Positions 43,425 through 52,867 of a DNA stretch of 64,000 nucleotides are shown in pieces. The position numbers and the translations under genes are program-made. The notes under the pieces were generated by a model, which made no database searches, was not told where the DNA came from, and saw only the letters and a program-made list of their open reading frames with translations. The stretch spans positions 124,001 to 188,000 of the forward strand of contig NZ_WOFU01000003.1 in the NCBI RefSeq assembly GCF_016879755.1, in the 5' to 3' direction. Source of the DNA: Bacillus sp. B15-48 (GTDB taxonomy: Bacteria; Bacillota; Bacilli; Bacillales; Cytobacillaceae). Every line of letters begins with the position of its first letter. Position 1 is the stretch's first letter.

Positions 43425-44867
43425 TTACATTGAATACTTTGCTATTCTTTGTGCATAGTTCATTTTGCGAACGCGGTCAGGTGTATAATACTCCCTTCCG
43501 CGTTCTTTTGCTTTTTGGACCTTCTTTTGTTGTTTCTTCTCTTGGCTCTTCTTCATATAATCAATGTAGGATTCTGGAGTATAGCCATATTGTTTTCCGT
43601 AGTAATATTGAAAAGTCGCTACCAATCCGATTCGAACGAAGAACTCGATATTCCATTTCGTTGTCATTGTCCACCCTTTTCTTTGACTTGGGTGTTTATG
43701 AATCATGCATACTCGTAACCTTCTTCTAATATAGCCATCAATTGCCTTTAATTCATTTCCAATGACATTAAAGTAGCAGTTGCTTTTTAATCCATATTCT
43801 TCGTTTGCCTTTATTGCTTCCCAAAGAGTTAGAAAGTAATTTACTTTTCCTCTAATTACAGGATTTACTTTCTCTATCCAAACCTCTTTACTATATGTAA
43901 AGGTCTTTCTCGTTTTGGTTTTTATCTTTTGGCGAAAGTCATCCCATGTGGACTCTTTAGGTTTAGCTATGAAGTATGGTTTTCCATCTTTCTTTCGGTT
44001 TCTCCAGTGTTCAAAGGTGAATCCTAAGAAATCGAAATCATCATGGTTAAAATCCACGACTTTGGTCTTCTCGATAGAGATTTCTAAGCCCAATTCTGCT
44101 AGTTTGCCTTTGGTAATTTGTTCGGCTCGTTTGATGTCTTCCTTTGTTTTCGCAAATAGAAGAAAATCATCCGCATAACGCACAAAACGAATTCCATTAA
44201 GGTCTAGTTCCCAATCTAATTCATTTAAATAGAGGTTCGCAAGAAGTGGTGAAATTACGCCTCCTTGCGGAGTGCCAGAATCTGTTTGATGGAATTTGCC
44301 TTCTTCCATATAGCCAGCTTTTAACCATTTCCAGATAAGGTCTAGGACGGTCCCATCTGCTATATATTTCTGAAGCACCTTCATCAATTTCTTATGTGGA
44401 ATATTGTCAAAGAAGCCTTTAATATCGCAATCATAGATATAGTTATAGCCTTTTTCCACGTTCCACATTATAAGCTGCACTACTCTTTTAGCACCTCTAT
44501 TTGGGCGGTAGCCACATGACCAGTTGTGGAAAATAAATTCTTCACATTTTGGTTCTATTACGTTTACTACGGCTTGTTGGACAATGCGGTCTTCAATGTT
44601 GGGGATTCCAAGTGGTCGCATTTTTCCATTTTTCTTGGGAATATACTGTCTTCTGACAGGTGATGGTGTGTATTCTTTCGCTCGAAGTTTCGCAAGAAGT
44701 TGATTGATATTCTCGTTCTCGTTAGCTTCGTAGCTTTGAATGGTCTCACCATCGATTCCACCAGCTCCATTGTTAGACTTTACCTTTTCCCAGGCAGCCA
44801 TTAGTTTTCGGTCAAAGAGAATTTGTCCGTAGATACTATGCCATTTCAATTTCAGTTCTTGATTCAA
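43425..44867 (-). CDS. ltrA: Group II intron reverse transcriptase/maturase
   Basis: This 480-residue protein is encoded inside the intron. It has the RT motifs RPLGIPNIEDRIVQQAV, TDSGTPQGGVISPLLANLYL (about 195-214) and the catalytic YADD at 231-234, followed by the maturase (X) region to about residue 400. No HNH endonuclease is present, as in class IIC. It starts at TTG behind AAAGGTG. It helps splicing and reverse splicing of its own intron. The frame is intact, so the intron may still move. Confidence 0.93.
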   Translation of the reverse strand: MNQELKLKWHSIYGQILFDRKLMAAWEKVKSNNGAGGIDGETIQSYEANENENINQLLAKLRAKEYTPSPVRRQYIPKKNGKMRPLGIPNIEDRIVQQAVVNVIEPKCEEFIFHNWSCGYRPNRGAKRVVQLIMWNVEKGYNYIYDCDIKGFFDNIPHKKLMKVLQKYIADGTVLDLIWKWLKAGYMEEGKFHQTDSGTPQGGVISPLLANLYLNELDWELDLNGIRFVRYADDFLLFAKTKEDIKRAEQITKGKLAELGLEISIEKTKVVDFNHDDFDFLGFTFEHWRNRKKDGKPYFIAKPKESTWDDFRQKIKTKTRKTFTYSKEVWIEKVNPVIRGKVNYFLTLWEAIKANEEYGLKSNCYFNVIGNELKAIDGYIRRRLRVCMIHKHPSQRKGWTMTTKWNIEFFVRIGLVATFQYYYGKQYGYTPESYIDYMKKSQEKKQQKKVQKAKERGREYYTPDRVRKMNYAQRIAKYSM

Positions 44868-45513
44868 TGCTTATTCCACACCTTTCATTGTGTACATCCA
44901 GTTCGTTTTACCGAGGTAACGTGTTCTGTTTTCATTACACACCTCTATTAGAGTAGAACCACGAGGTCGCATCCCCTTCCGTTCGGAATGTGTTTAGTCA
45001 CATTCTTACTTCCGTACTATGAGAGCGTCTGACTTCTTCACTCGTAATGTCAACTTCGAATTACTCTTATATGACACCACCTGAAATTGAGAGTGAAGAC
45101 CTCACGGGGTCATTACACTTTCCTTCTAAACATACCCAGCACCTTCACTTGATAAGCTCCCTTTAATCGGCTGGCTCTTTGATTAAAGGACTCCTGTAAT
45201 TTACAGTGAGGACTTCCCGTTATTCTCGCACAGTCGTCAACTTACCCGGCCGTATGTGCTTCACGCTTTCGCATTTGGGTCTGCTTATCCGTCTACGGGT
45301 CTCTCGACATTCCGCATCTCCTTCAGACATTACTTCACAATAATGCCCTAGATTAGACTTCATAGGTTGTGCCAGCACTCCTATGGGAGGACTTACACCT
45401 CCGAGAGAAATAACCTTCCAGGATTCGGGGACCGTTTTACCGCCGTAGCGTGTCCCAACCTATATAAGTTAGTTCTTGCAGTGGTCCTGCAAAGGTGCAA
45501 CTGCCCGTCGCAC
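44868..45513 (-). ncRNA. 5' ribozyme part of the group II intron (domains I-IV)
   Basis: This 646-nt stretch between the intron 5' end and the maturase start has no gene. It is GC-richer and strongly structured relative to its surroundings, as expected for domains I to IV. Individual domains were not folded here. Confidence 0.6.
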
Positions 45514-45517
45514 AAGG

Positions 45518-45547
45518 AAAAGACCCATTATAAAAATCGGGTCTTTT
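45518..45547 (-). terminator. Terminator of the CoA-transferase gene, intron insertion site
   Basis: A perfect 9-bp stem AAAAGACCC / GGGTCTTTT encloses a 12-nt loop. The minus strand continues CCTT and then the intron 5' end (GTGCG). It lies 57 bp behind the CoA-transferase stop. Confidence 0.85.
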
Positions 45548-45603
45548 ACAAGTTTCCTATTTTCTTTTATTGTTGTAATTACATTCATAAAGCAGTGTGG
45601 TGA

Positions 45604-46920
45604 TTATGCCATAACTAATTTGCGATATGGCACATGAAATTTTGCTTCAAATGCTTCACCTAATTCATCGCGGAAATTTGGGTGAGCAATATCAATTAGT
45701 GCACGTGCTCTCTGTCTTAAAGATTTTCCTTTTAATTCAGCAATACCAAATTCTGTAATAACATAATGAACATCATGACGATTTGTCGTAACCGCAGAAC
45801 CTTGATCAAGAACAGGAACAATTCTGGAAACGGTTCCGCCTTTAGCTGTTGATTGGCATACAATCACTGATTTTCCACCTGGTGACATTGCCGCACCACG
45901 TACAAAATCTACTTGGCCACCAATCCCACTAATTTGCATATCGCCAATGGTTTCTGCATTTACTTGCCCCATAAAGTCAACTTGTACACAAGCATTAACA
46001 GATACTAAATTTGGAACTTTTGCTAAGTTTGCGGGATGGTTAACAAATTCTACTGGATACATGAACACATTATTGTTCTTGTCTACGTATTCGTATAAAC
46101 GCTGAGTACCTAAAACAACGGATGAAATAACCTTTCCTGGATGAACTGGATTATATTTATTTGTGACAGCACCTGATTCAATTAAATCAAGTACACGGTC
46201 AGAGAACATTTCTGTATAAATCCCTAAATCTTTCCTGTCCGTTAAAAAAGGAATGGCTGCTTCAGGGACTGCTCCAAAGCCAAATTGAAGATTGCAACCG
46301 TCTTCAATTAAAGAAGCTACATTCCGCCCGATCGCTTTGGCAACTTCATCAGCTTCTGGCGCAGGAGCCTCAGGTAGTGGGCGACTCGTTTCTACAAAAT
46401 AATCAATCTCAGAAACATGTAAGGTTGTATCTCCCAGCGTAAATGGCATTTGGTCATTTACCTCAGCGATGACGACTTTTGCCTTTCTAGCAGCTGCCAT
46501 TTGATAGTCAACATTAATCCCTGCACTAACATAGCCATGCTTATCTGGCCTTGAGAATTGAACGATAGCAACATCAAGTGGATATTGGTTATCGAAAATT
46601 TCCGGGAGTTCATAGTAATAGCAAGGAGTAAAATCTGCTCTACCTTCAACAACTGCTTTTCTAGTTGTTGCCCCTACAAACAGTAAGTTATATCTAAAAT
46701 GTCCCTCTGCTTCTGGAGTAGCAAAGAAAGATTCACGAACCGGTCTATTAATAAAAATTTCAACATTTTGTAAGCGTTTGTAATCAGCTGCTAATGCATC
46801 CGTAATTGGGAATGGTTCTGCGACCGATTGTGCAACAAAGACATGGTCACCTGATTTTACAGCTTTTACAGCTTCTTCTGCAGATACTGTGCGTTTTTTA
46901 TACAAATTTTTCCAATCCAT
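45604..46920 (-). CDS. CoA-transferase of the acetyl-CoA hydrolase/4-hydroxybutyrate type
   Basis: This enzyme of about 438 residues moves CoA between acyl-CoA and a free acid. It belongs to the Cat1/AbfT family: the CoA-linked glutamate is probably Glu237 in GIYTEMFSDRV, and the glycine-rich SGIGGQVDFVRGA is near 345. The ATG at 46920 has AAGGAGG at 8 nt. It stands where E. coli has ydiF, also a CoA-transferase but of a different family. It gives the cluster a second, ATP-free way to activate its acid, alongside the CoA ligase. Confidence 0.87.
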   Translation of the reverse strand: MDWKNLYKKRTVSAEEAVKAVKSGDHVFVAQSVAEPFPITDALAADYKRLQNVEIFINRPVRESFFATPEAEGHFRYNLLFVGATTRKAVVEGRADFTPCYYYELPEIFDNQYPLDVAIVQFSRPDKHGYVSAGINVDYQMAAARKAKVVIAEVNDQMPFTLGDTTLHVSEIDYFVETSRPLPEAPAPEADEVAKAIGRNVASLIEDGCNLQFGFGAVPEAAIPFLTDRKDLGIYTEMFSDRVLDLIESGAVTNKYNPVHPGKVISSVVLGTQRLYEYVDKNNNVFMYPVEFVNHPANLAKVPNLVSVNACVQVDFMGQVNAETIGDMQISGIGGQVDFVRGAAMSPGGKSVIVCQSTAKGGTVSRIVPVLDQGSAVTTNRHDVHYVITEFGIAELKGKSLRQRARALIDIAHPNFRDELGEAFEAKFHVPYRKLVMA

Positions 46921-47343
46921 ACTAATATCCTCCTTGTTAAATAACCTTTTGATGGTATTAATGTGAATATAATCACATATTATTCTATAATTCCCTCTAA
47001 AGATCACGATAGCTGAATAAATATTAAAAGGAATTTATGAACAGTTTTAGTGTATACCGCCTTTCTTATAGTGTCTAATTGGACTTTTTTATCTGTTTGA
47101 TAGATTTTTTCTATCCTTAACATTACATCGCTAAAGAACAATCTCTAAAGAAGGATTTCAACAGAAAAAAAACAGTAGCGCTCATTTTTCCTTGGCTACT
47201 GTTATGAAATGGATGTGAATATTTGAATGTAAAGTTTGTGAATAATTTGTGAATAAATTCACATAAAAACCGATTCATCTATAAATTAAAAGATAAACAA
47301 GTTCTCTGTTCTACGCTTTTTACTAGCCTATTTTGAACTCTCT
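46921..47343. promoter_or_regulatory. Upstream region of the CoA-transferase gene with two Fnr-type palindromes
   Basis: It holds no gene. Perfect TGTGA-N6-TCACA sites lie at 46962-46977 (centre 50 bp before the ATG) and 47248-47263. The first is too close for a normal activator position and may overlap the promoter. The second lies upstream of the terminator of the MFS gene (47164-47203). An extra TTTGTGAAT half site is at 47235-47243. Confidence 0.65.
47164..47203 (-). terminator. Terminator of the frameshifted MFS gene
   Basis: A perfect 9-bp stem (AACAGTAGC, GCTACTGTT) with a 15-nt loop is followed by a run of T on the minus strand. Confidence 0.8.
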
Positions 47344-48584
47344 CTATATCGCTTTGGAACTCTCCGCTTGATAGTCAAATTCGTCCATATCTAGTCTATG
47401 ATCTGGTTTTGCTAATATTCTATACCTGTAGTTCACAATCGCTGACACAAATATACCAATTGCGTTAATAATGATCATGAAAGTAAAAACGCCCTGGATA
47501 TCATACAATCTTGTAATATAGCCTGTGATTAATGGAACAACCGCTGTTGCCAATGCCGTTGCTGAGTACATAACCCCTGTCATTCTTCCTTTTCGATCCC
47601 AGAAGAATTCACAAAGAATGGACAAACCTAACTGCAAAACACCAGCTAGAGTTACACCTAGCATAAAAGACATGATTGCAGCAACAACTGGTGTTTTTAT
47701 CGTAATCAAAACTAGGATTGAAATTAATGAGAGAATCGGATAAAGGAGAATAATCGTAATTGCTTTTACCCTGCGACCAACAATCAATGACAAAATTACG
47801 ACCGAAATGACTGCACCAATACTGTACAAGCTGTATAACTTCAATGAGTCTACTAACGACATTCCGACGGCTTCCCGGCCAAATACGGGCAGCCAAATAT
47901 TCATAATATAAAGCATTGCGGGAGCTGTAAACCCTAATACAATTAGAGCTAAACCTTCCACACTAAACTTTGGCTGGGAATTAAAGATCACACTTGGCGC
48001 ATTTTCTTCTAGTTTTTTTGGCTATTATGATGTGGAAATTTAACTTTCAACAAAATAATTGAGTTTACAAGAAAGATGATGGCAGGAATAAAAAATGCCC
48101 ATCCGTAAAAGACTTCATTAAAAACTAAAAAAGAAATAAGAAATGGTAATACTGTTGAACCAGCCGAGATAAATACTTTTTGAAGAACCATTACCCTACT
48201 CGCCTGTTTAGGGAAAGCCTCCATTAAACTAGGATTTGTCCCCGTATCTAAGAAGGAATTTCCAAATCCGCCTACGATTGCAAAAATAAGAGCAATTTGA
48301 TAATTAGGACTCAAAGGGATCCCAATTAAGAAGATTGCCATTAAAGTTGCCCCTAATAACACAAATGGTTTCCTACCAATTTTATCTGACAAAACTCCAC
48401 CAACATAAAGGCTGAATAACCTACCAAATCCAAAGGCAGAGATCAAAAAGCTAATTCCAGCATTATCAGTTTGTAATTTCTCGGAAAGAAACGTCATATT
48501 TTGTGCAATCAAAATATACGCCATACCAAAGAAAAAGTAATTAATGAAAGATCCCATAACTGAATATATGTACTTATTTTTCAT
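47344..48584 (-). pseudogene. MFS transporter split by a -1 frameshift at an A7 run
   Basis: Two frames make up one normal-length (about 414 residues) major facilitator. The N-terminal half (48584-48009, 191 residues) has the loop motif GGVLSDKIGRKP, and the C-terminal half (47991-47344, 215 residues) continues with six membrane segments. At the junction the minus strand reads A-AAA-AAC followed at once by the stop TAG. A -1 step, or one extra A, joins them as ...NSQKKLEENAPSVIF... This is the form of a classical -1 slippery heptamer. It may be programmed frameshifting, a recent mutation, or a homopolymer error. It resembles the intact neighbour at 48876-50105 and the E. coli YdiM/YdiN transporters. 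Confidence 0.75.
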
Positions 48585-48799
48585 GTTGACTGCTCCTCTC
48601 TAGCATTTATAGTAGCAAAACAATCTCCTTTTATCTGTGCATTTTTTTTGACAGAGGAAATTACTCTCAATTGACTTTGCTAATTTATTCATTGACAGAA
48701 CGGTTGAGAGATTAACAGAATTTATCAATACTATAGATATTAACAATGAATTCAAGAAATCTTATTCGTATAAACTATAGATTTCCAACATAACTGAAC

Positions 48800-48838
48800 G
48801 AGGCACCCTATTATGCATGTATGCAAATAGAGTGCCTC
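48800..48838. terminator. Strong hairpin behind the MFS gene
   Basis: A stem GAGGCACcCTATT / AATAGaGTGCCTC of 13 bp with one mismatch lies behind the MFS stop. The minus-strand tail (GTTCAGTT) is poor in T, so it may be an mRNA 3' end stabiliser or weak terminator. Confidence 0.5.
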
Positions 48839-48875
48839 ATAACCTTTAAGAATATTTCCTTATTGACGAAATCGA

Positions 48876-50105
48876 TTAACCTGCCATTTTTACTGAAGAA
48901 TATTTTTCTTTTTCTGCATATTTTTTATTCACATAAATTGCAAGAATTACACCAATGATTGTGATAGCAAAGTTAAATAGAAGCAAATATTTAGGTCCAG
49001 CTATACCTCCCATTTTTGTAATTGCTCCTGCAGCTGTTAGAACAAGATAGTTTGCAAGACTTGAAGCAATCATAACCATAGAAGTCATTTTACCTGCGTT
49101 AGCCGGATTCACTTCTACTGCAATTGTTGTAACTAATTGAAGAACCCCTCCTGCGGCAGCATATCCAAGGACAAATCCACCAACCAATACGAGTGTTGGA
49201 GATTCTACAAAGTATAAAACGAGTAACATAATCGCTGAAATAGCTGGGTATAAGAACAAAATCTGTACCGATTGGAGAATCTTTTTACTGATCAATGCCG
49301 CCGTTACCAACACAGCAACGACTGTTCCTATCGCATAAAAGGACTGAATTTTACTAGGATCTGCTAAACCATATAATTTCCCTAACTCCTGATTCGCATT
49401 TAGCCATAACATAAATGTTGCACTCGTTGTAAATCCCATTGCAATTATAGCCCAAGTTGTTGCTGTAAACTTCATCTTTACTTTTTTTACTTCACCTTTC
49501 TCAGTTTTGTCATTGTTTGTAACTGTTGGAAAAGGTAAGAACGCAATTAAAAGAGCACATACTGCAATTAAAACTGCACATAGATAAAAAAGTGTTTTAA
49601 ATGTCAGAGCATTTGCTGCAACAAATCCAATCATAAACGGCAGCAAGAATTGACCGATTGAAATTGAAAATTTAACAAATAGGTTTCCAATATCGCCCTT
49701 TTTCTTGAATATCTCGACAATTGATGGATATACGCATGTGTCGATAAATGAGTTTGCTATCCCCCCAAATAAAGCAAACGCATAGGCAACATACATATTC
49801 GGTGCGAAGATAATACCTACAAAATAGATTATATAAGCAACCATACCTACGATACCTGATGGTTTTCTACCAAACTTATCTGAAAAAGGACCTGCGAAAG
49901 GAAGAGAGATTAACCGTCCTAACCCTAAGGCAGCTATAACGGTAAGGACCATACTAACATCCAATGTCCCATCTGCTAATGTCGGTGCTCCCCACATTTC
50001 AGCAAAGTCTGATTTATATTGGGCTAGGATCGATACTCCAATCCCATGTAACATATAAGAGAAATATAGTACTGCAGCAGTTAAATAAAGTTTTTTATTA
50101 TTCAC
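48876..50105 (-). CDS. MFS transporter (YdiN/YdiM-like)
   Basis: This 12-segment major facilitator of about 409 residues has the loop 2-3 motif FAGPFSDKFGRKP near residue 70. The GTG at 50105 is preferred because GAGGGG lies 9 nt upstream, and the ATG at 50129 has no site. It follows the YdiB-like gene by about 76 bp, so it probably imports the substrate of that enzyme, such as quinate or shikimate. E. coli ydiN lies next to ydiB in the same way. The substrate is inference. Confidence 0.85.
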   Translation of the reverse strand: MNNKKLYLTAAVLYFSYMLHGIGVSILAQYKSDFAEMWGAPTLADGTLDVSMVLTVIAALGLGRLISLPFAGPFSDKFGRKPSGIVGMVAYIIYFVGIIFAPNMYVAYAFALFGGIANSFIDTCVYPSIVEIFKKKGDIGNLFVKFSISIGQFLLPFMIGFVAANALTFKTLFYLCAVLIAVCALLIAFLPFPTVTNNDKTEKGEVKKVKMKFTATTWAIIAMGFTTSATFMLWLNANQELGKLYGLADPSKIQSFYAIGTVVAVLVTAALISKKILQSVQILFLYPAISAIMLLVLYFVESPTLVLVGGFVLGYAAAGGVLQLVTTIAVEVNPANAGKMTSMVMIASSLANYLVLTAAGAITKMGGIAGPKYLLLFNFAITIIGVILAIYVNKKYAEKEKYSSVKMAG

Positions 50106-50181
50106 GAGGTCTTTCCCCTCTCTTAACATTAAAGTAGTGAGGGAGACTCAGCCCCCTCCGAGATAATTAAATTACTTCTAT

Positions 50182-51060
50182 TTAAAACATTTGTTCCTTA
50201 ACATGATCAACTGGCATTTCTTGCCCTGTCCAAAGTTCAAAAGCTTTTGCCCCTTGCCAAAGCATCATACCTAAACCATTTACCGTTTTACAACCAACTG
50301 ATTCAGCCATTTCAAGTAATTTTGTTTTCCGTGGAATATAAACAACATCTGAAACGATCAATTCTGGACGAAGCCATGATGCATCCGCAACCAAGTTTTC
50401 TTCTTCATACGGCTTCATTCCGACACCAGTACCATTGATAAGAATGTCACTATTTGCGATAGATGCTTTTAATTGATCTAAGTCTTCAAGACGATTTAAT
50501 GTTGCATTACAAGTAATGTCTTTGATTTCATTATTAATAATATCAACGTTTTTGACAGCACGATCATAAAACTCATCATCACGGTTGAAAATGTAAATTT
50601 CGGCCGCCCCATCGATTGCGCATTGAATGGCAATTGCTGTTGCTGCTCCGCCAGCACCCATTAGTGTTATTTTCTTTCCTTTAATATCAACTCCGCTTTC
50701 TTGTAAACCACGAACATATCCTGTTCCGTCTGTAATATGGCCAACTAGCTTGCCATCTTCATTTACAACTGTATTCACCGCACCTGCAAATTGAGCAGCT
50801 GGAGTTAATTCATCTAAAAAAGGTAAAATCTTCGTTTTATTCGGCATTGAAACGTTCCAGCCACGTACATTCAGCGCACGTAATCCTGTTAATACATCTT
50901 CTAATTGCTCATTCCCTACTTCAAAAGCCATATATGCATAGTTAAGCCCTAATTTTCGAAAAGACATGTTATGCATTGCAGGTGATAGTGAATGTCCAAT
51001 AGGTGTTGCCAGTAATCCGATTAATTGTGTTCTTCCGTCAATACGTCCTTGATCTGCCAT
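50182..51060 (-). CDS. ydiB: Quinate/shikimate dehydrogenase (YdiB-like AroE paralog)
   Basis: This protein of about 292 residues oxidises or reduces quinate/shikimate with NAD(P). It has GHSLSPAMHNMSF, the catalytic lysine in SMPNKTK, GAVNTVVN, LMGAGGAATAIAIQ and the end motif MLLWQGAKAFELWTG. FNRDDEFYDRA after the Rossmann glycine loop is the YdiB form (FNRRDEFFDKA in E. coli), and differs from the NADP-specific AroE type. The usual NTDG reads ITDG here. The ATG at 51060 has AGGAGG. The AroD and MFS neighbours support a catabolic role. Confidence 0.87.
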   Translation of the reverse strand: MADQGRIDGRTQLIGLLATPIGHSLSPAMHNMSFRKLGLNYAYMAFEVGNEQLEDVLTGLRALNVRGWNVSMPNKTKILPFLDELTPAAQFAGAVNTVVNEDGKLVGHITDGTGYVRGLQESGVDIKGKKITLMGAGGAATAIAIQCAIDGAAEIYIFNRDDEFYDRAVKNVDIINNEIKDITCNATLNRLEDLDQLKASIANSDILINGTGVGMKPYEEENLVADASWLRPELIVSDVVYIPRKTKLLEMAESVGCKTVNGLGMMLWQGAKAFELWTGQEMPVDHVKEQMF

Positions 51061-51142
51061 TTTACTTCCTCCTAATAAATAAGCATAATTATAACTATAG
51101 CAACCATTATAATGTGTATGATTGCACAAAGTATGTCAAAGC

Positions 51143-51158
51143 TGTGAATTCGTTCACA
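51143..51158 (-). promoter_or_regulatory. Crp/Fnr-type palindrome upstream of the ydiB-like gene
   Basis: TGTGAATTCGTTCACA is a perfect TGTGA-N6-TCACA. It is centred about 90 bp before the ATG, leaving room for a class II promoter with a 45-50 nt leader. It resembles the B. subtilis Fnr box. Confidence 0.65.
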
Positions 51159-51285
51159 TAATATCCGAAACTTTTTAGAACCCTCATTTATTTTTCACAA
51201 ATATATCTTTAATTATTTTTAGAATTTCACCATAACCAGTTATCCTAATCTTTTTTGTGAAATTGATTAATTGAAGTTCCCTGAA

Positions 51286-52062
51286 TTACATACTTTTGTG
51301 TAGCAATTCTAATACGGTTCTTAATGCGGTTACAGGGATTTGACCAGGTGCTGATGCTTCTCTCCCAGCTCCAAATGTGAATGCAGAGCCAAAAACTTCG
51401 CCAGCTAAACGGCTGATAACACCTGTACCTCCCATTGACATGGTGATGATTGGACGATCAGCATATTGTGTCTTCATAGTATTCGTAGCATCAATAAGGG
51501 TAATTACATCCTCTACTGATGTTGGCATAACAGCAATTTTTGGAATATCAGCTCCATATTCTTGCATTTTACGCAAGCGAGAAACAATTTCTTCTTTCGC
51601 AGGTGTTTTAAAGAAATCATGGTTAGACATAATGACAAAAATCCCATTTTCTTTTGCAAGATCAAGAATCGCTCTTACATGTTTTTCTTCATTGAATAAC
51701 TCAACATCTACTAAATCAATATTTTTCGTGCGAATGGCTGTTTGATTTAACTCAACATAAAATTCATCACTTATTTCTTTGTTTCCACCTTCTTTATGGC
51801 TGCGGAAAGTAAATAATAATAGTTCATCACTAAAAACTGCTCTTAGCTTAGCAAGTAAACCCTTCACTGCCACTAAATCTTCAACACTTTCATAAATATC
51901 TACACGCCACTCTACAACATCTGGTCGAAGTTCCTTTACCAACGCTGCTTCTTGTAGAATCTCTTCATCCGTAGTGCCTACTAAAGGAACAATAATTTTA
52001 GGAATCCCTTCACCTATTGTTACATCTTTAATTTTTAATGTTTTTTCTACCAATCCTGTCAT
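51286..52062 (-). CDS. aroD: Type I 3-dehydroquinate dehydratase
   Basis: This protein of about 258 residues dehydrates 3-dehydroquinate to 3-dehydroshikimate through a Schiff base. It has EWRVD (51-55), His148 in MSNHDFF and the Schiff-base Lys175 in IPKIAVMPT. The ATG at 52062 has AAGGG at 8 nt. The neighbour is the YdiB-like gene, and no other aromatic-amino-acid genes are present. This fits use in quinate/shikimate catabolism as in the E. coli ydiB-aroD pair, though it may also serve biosynthesis. Confidence 0.93.
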   Translation of the reverse strand: MTGLVEKTLKIKDVTIGEGIPKIIVPLVGTTDEEILQEAALVKELRPDVVEWRVDIYESVEDLVAVKGLLAKLRAVFSDELLLFTFRSHKEGGNKEISDEFYVELNQTAIRTKNIDLVDVELFNEEKHVRAILDLAKENGIFVIMSNHDFFKTPAKEEIVSRLRKMQEYGADIPKIAVMPTSVEDVITLIDATNTMKTQYADRPIITMSMGGTGVISRLAGEVFGSAFTFGAGREASAPGQIPVTALRTVLELLHKSM

Positions 52063-52198
52063 TATTTTCACCCTTTTAAATAATTTAGTTGAGGCATTTA
52101 TATAAAATCATTATGACATTTCCACTTACTAGCAGAAACACCAAATGATCAGTTAAAGTTTTTTTCCTTCATTGATATGAGCAGTGGGGTACTACCTT

Positions 52199-52726
52199 TT
52201 AAATTGCCGCTACTTTTTCAAGAGCTGGAAGAACTTCAATTTCTCTTTTGTAAGCAGAGAAAATACCGCCAACATTCATATGCCTAGGCGGGTACACAGA
52301 TGCCGTGACATACACAAAAGCTCGATTTTGCCCCGAAAAATTTTCTAACTCAAGTTCTGTACATACGCTCTGGGCAGTACCTAATCGTTCAGCTACTCTT
52401 TTCATTTCATCATCTTGACGGCCAGAAACAAATACATCTCCACCCACTCTTACTAAAGCGGCTTCAATTTTTTCTGTCATTTCTGTGGATGGATCATCAT
52501 CTTGCAAAAGTGCTGCATGATCAACGCCCATTGCAAATGCCTCTCTAAGTGCTAGATCTGCCTCCTCCGTTCCAATTGCAACAGCTGTTACATTGCCACC
52601 ATTTTTTTCTTTCAATTGTAGTGCGAATTCAATTCCTGCTTTATCATCTTCACTCATATTTGTTATTACAGCATTCCAATATTCATTTATCTCTTGTTGT
52701 GGATTTATAAAAACAACGATGTTCAT
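52199..52726 (-). CDS. Short ETF beta-like protein
   Basis: This 175-residue protein resembles the nucleotide-binding half of ETF beta subunits: MNIVVFINPQQEIN, EEADLALREAFAMGVDHAALL, a GGDVFVSG strand and a YVTASVYPPRHMNVGGI segment near 135-152. It is 80 residues shorter than FixA and has no EtfA partner beside it. It sits between an acyl-CoA dehydrogenase and aroD. It may be a specialised electron carrier or a regulatory/structural partner. Site GGAAG, ATG start. Confidence 0.65.
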   Translation of the reverse strand: MNIVVFINPQQEINEYWNAVITNMSEDDKAGIEFALQLKEKNGGNVTAVAIGTEEADLALREAFAMGVDHAALLQDDDPSTEMTEKIEAALVRVGGDVFVSGRQDDEMKRVAERLGTAQSVCTELELENFSGQNRAFVYVTASVYPPRHMNVGGIFSAYKREIEVLPALEKVAAI

Positions 52727-52867
52727 TAGTTATCTTCCTTTCCATGAATCTACCCAATTTTATCGATCAAATAAACAGTGTAGTGGGGCTACGCATATTA
52801 AATGATGTTTAATTGGAGTAGAGAACTATCTTGTTTGTAAGTTTGTTTCAGTCATTCTATTATTCTA

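Larger units (their letters stand above)
43346..45513 (-). mobile_element. Group II intron (class IIC-like), about 2.17 kb
   Basis: The 5' end on the minus strand reads GTGCGAC at 45513, the standard group II start. After the reverse transcriptase stop, the strand shows a domain V-like hairpin (AGCCGTATGCC with GGCACGTACGGTT, about 43383-43414) and a domain VI-like stem (GGGGGAGCCTTGTG with AAGGTTTCCC). The 3' end falls near 43345-43350 and is not exact. The intron sits directly behind the terminator of the CoA-transferase gene, the favoured target type of class IIC introns. Confidence 0.85.

Noticed and set aside
45367-45603. Plus-strand open frame of 78 codons overlapping the intron 5' end.
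   Set aside because: It spans the group II intron boundary and has no ribosome site. It is a by-product of the structured intron RNA sequence.
48661-48712. Inverted repeat CTCTCAA ... TTGAGAG and two TTGAC copies before the frameshifted MFS gene.
   Set aside because: The 7-bp arms are 38 bp apart with no further support as an operator.
43066-52795. Shared 12-mers TGCGTAGCCCCA (43066 and 52784) and ATAGCAACCATT (43272 and 51097) in upstream regions of the cluster.
   Set aside because: Hundreds of chance 12-base matches are expected in 64 kb, and the orientation or distance to the genes is not consistent.
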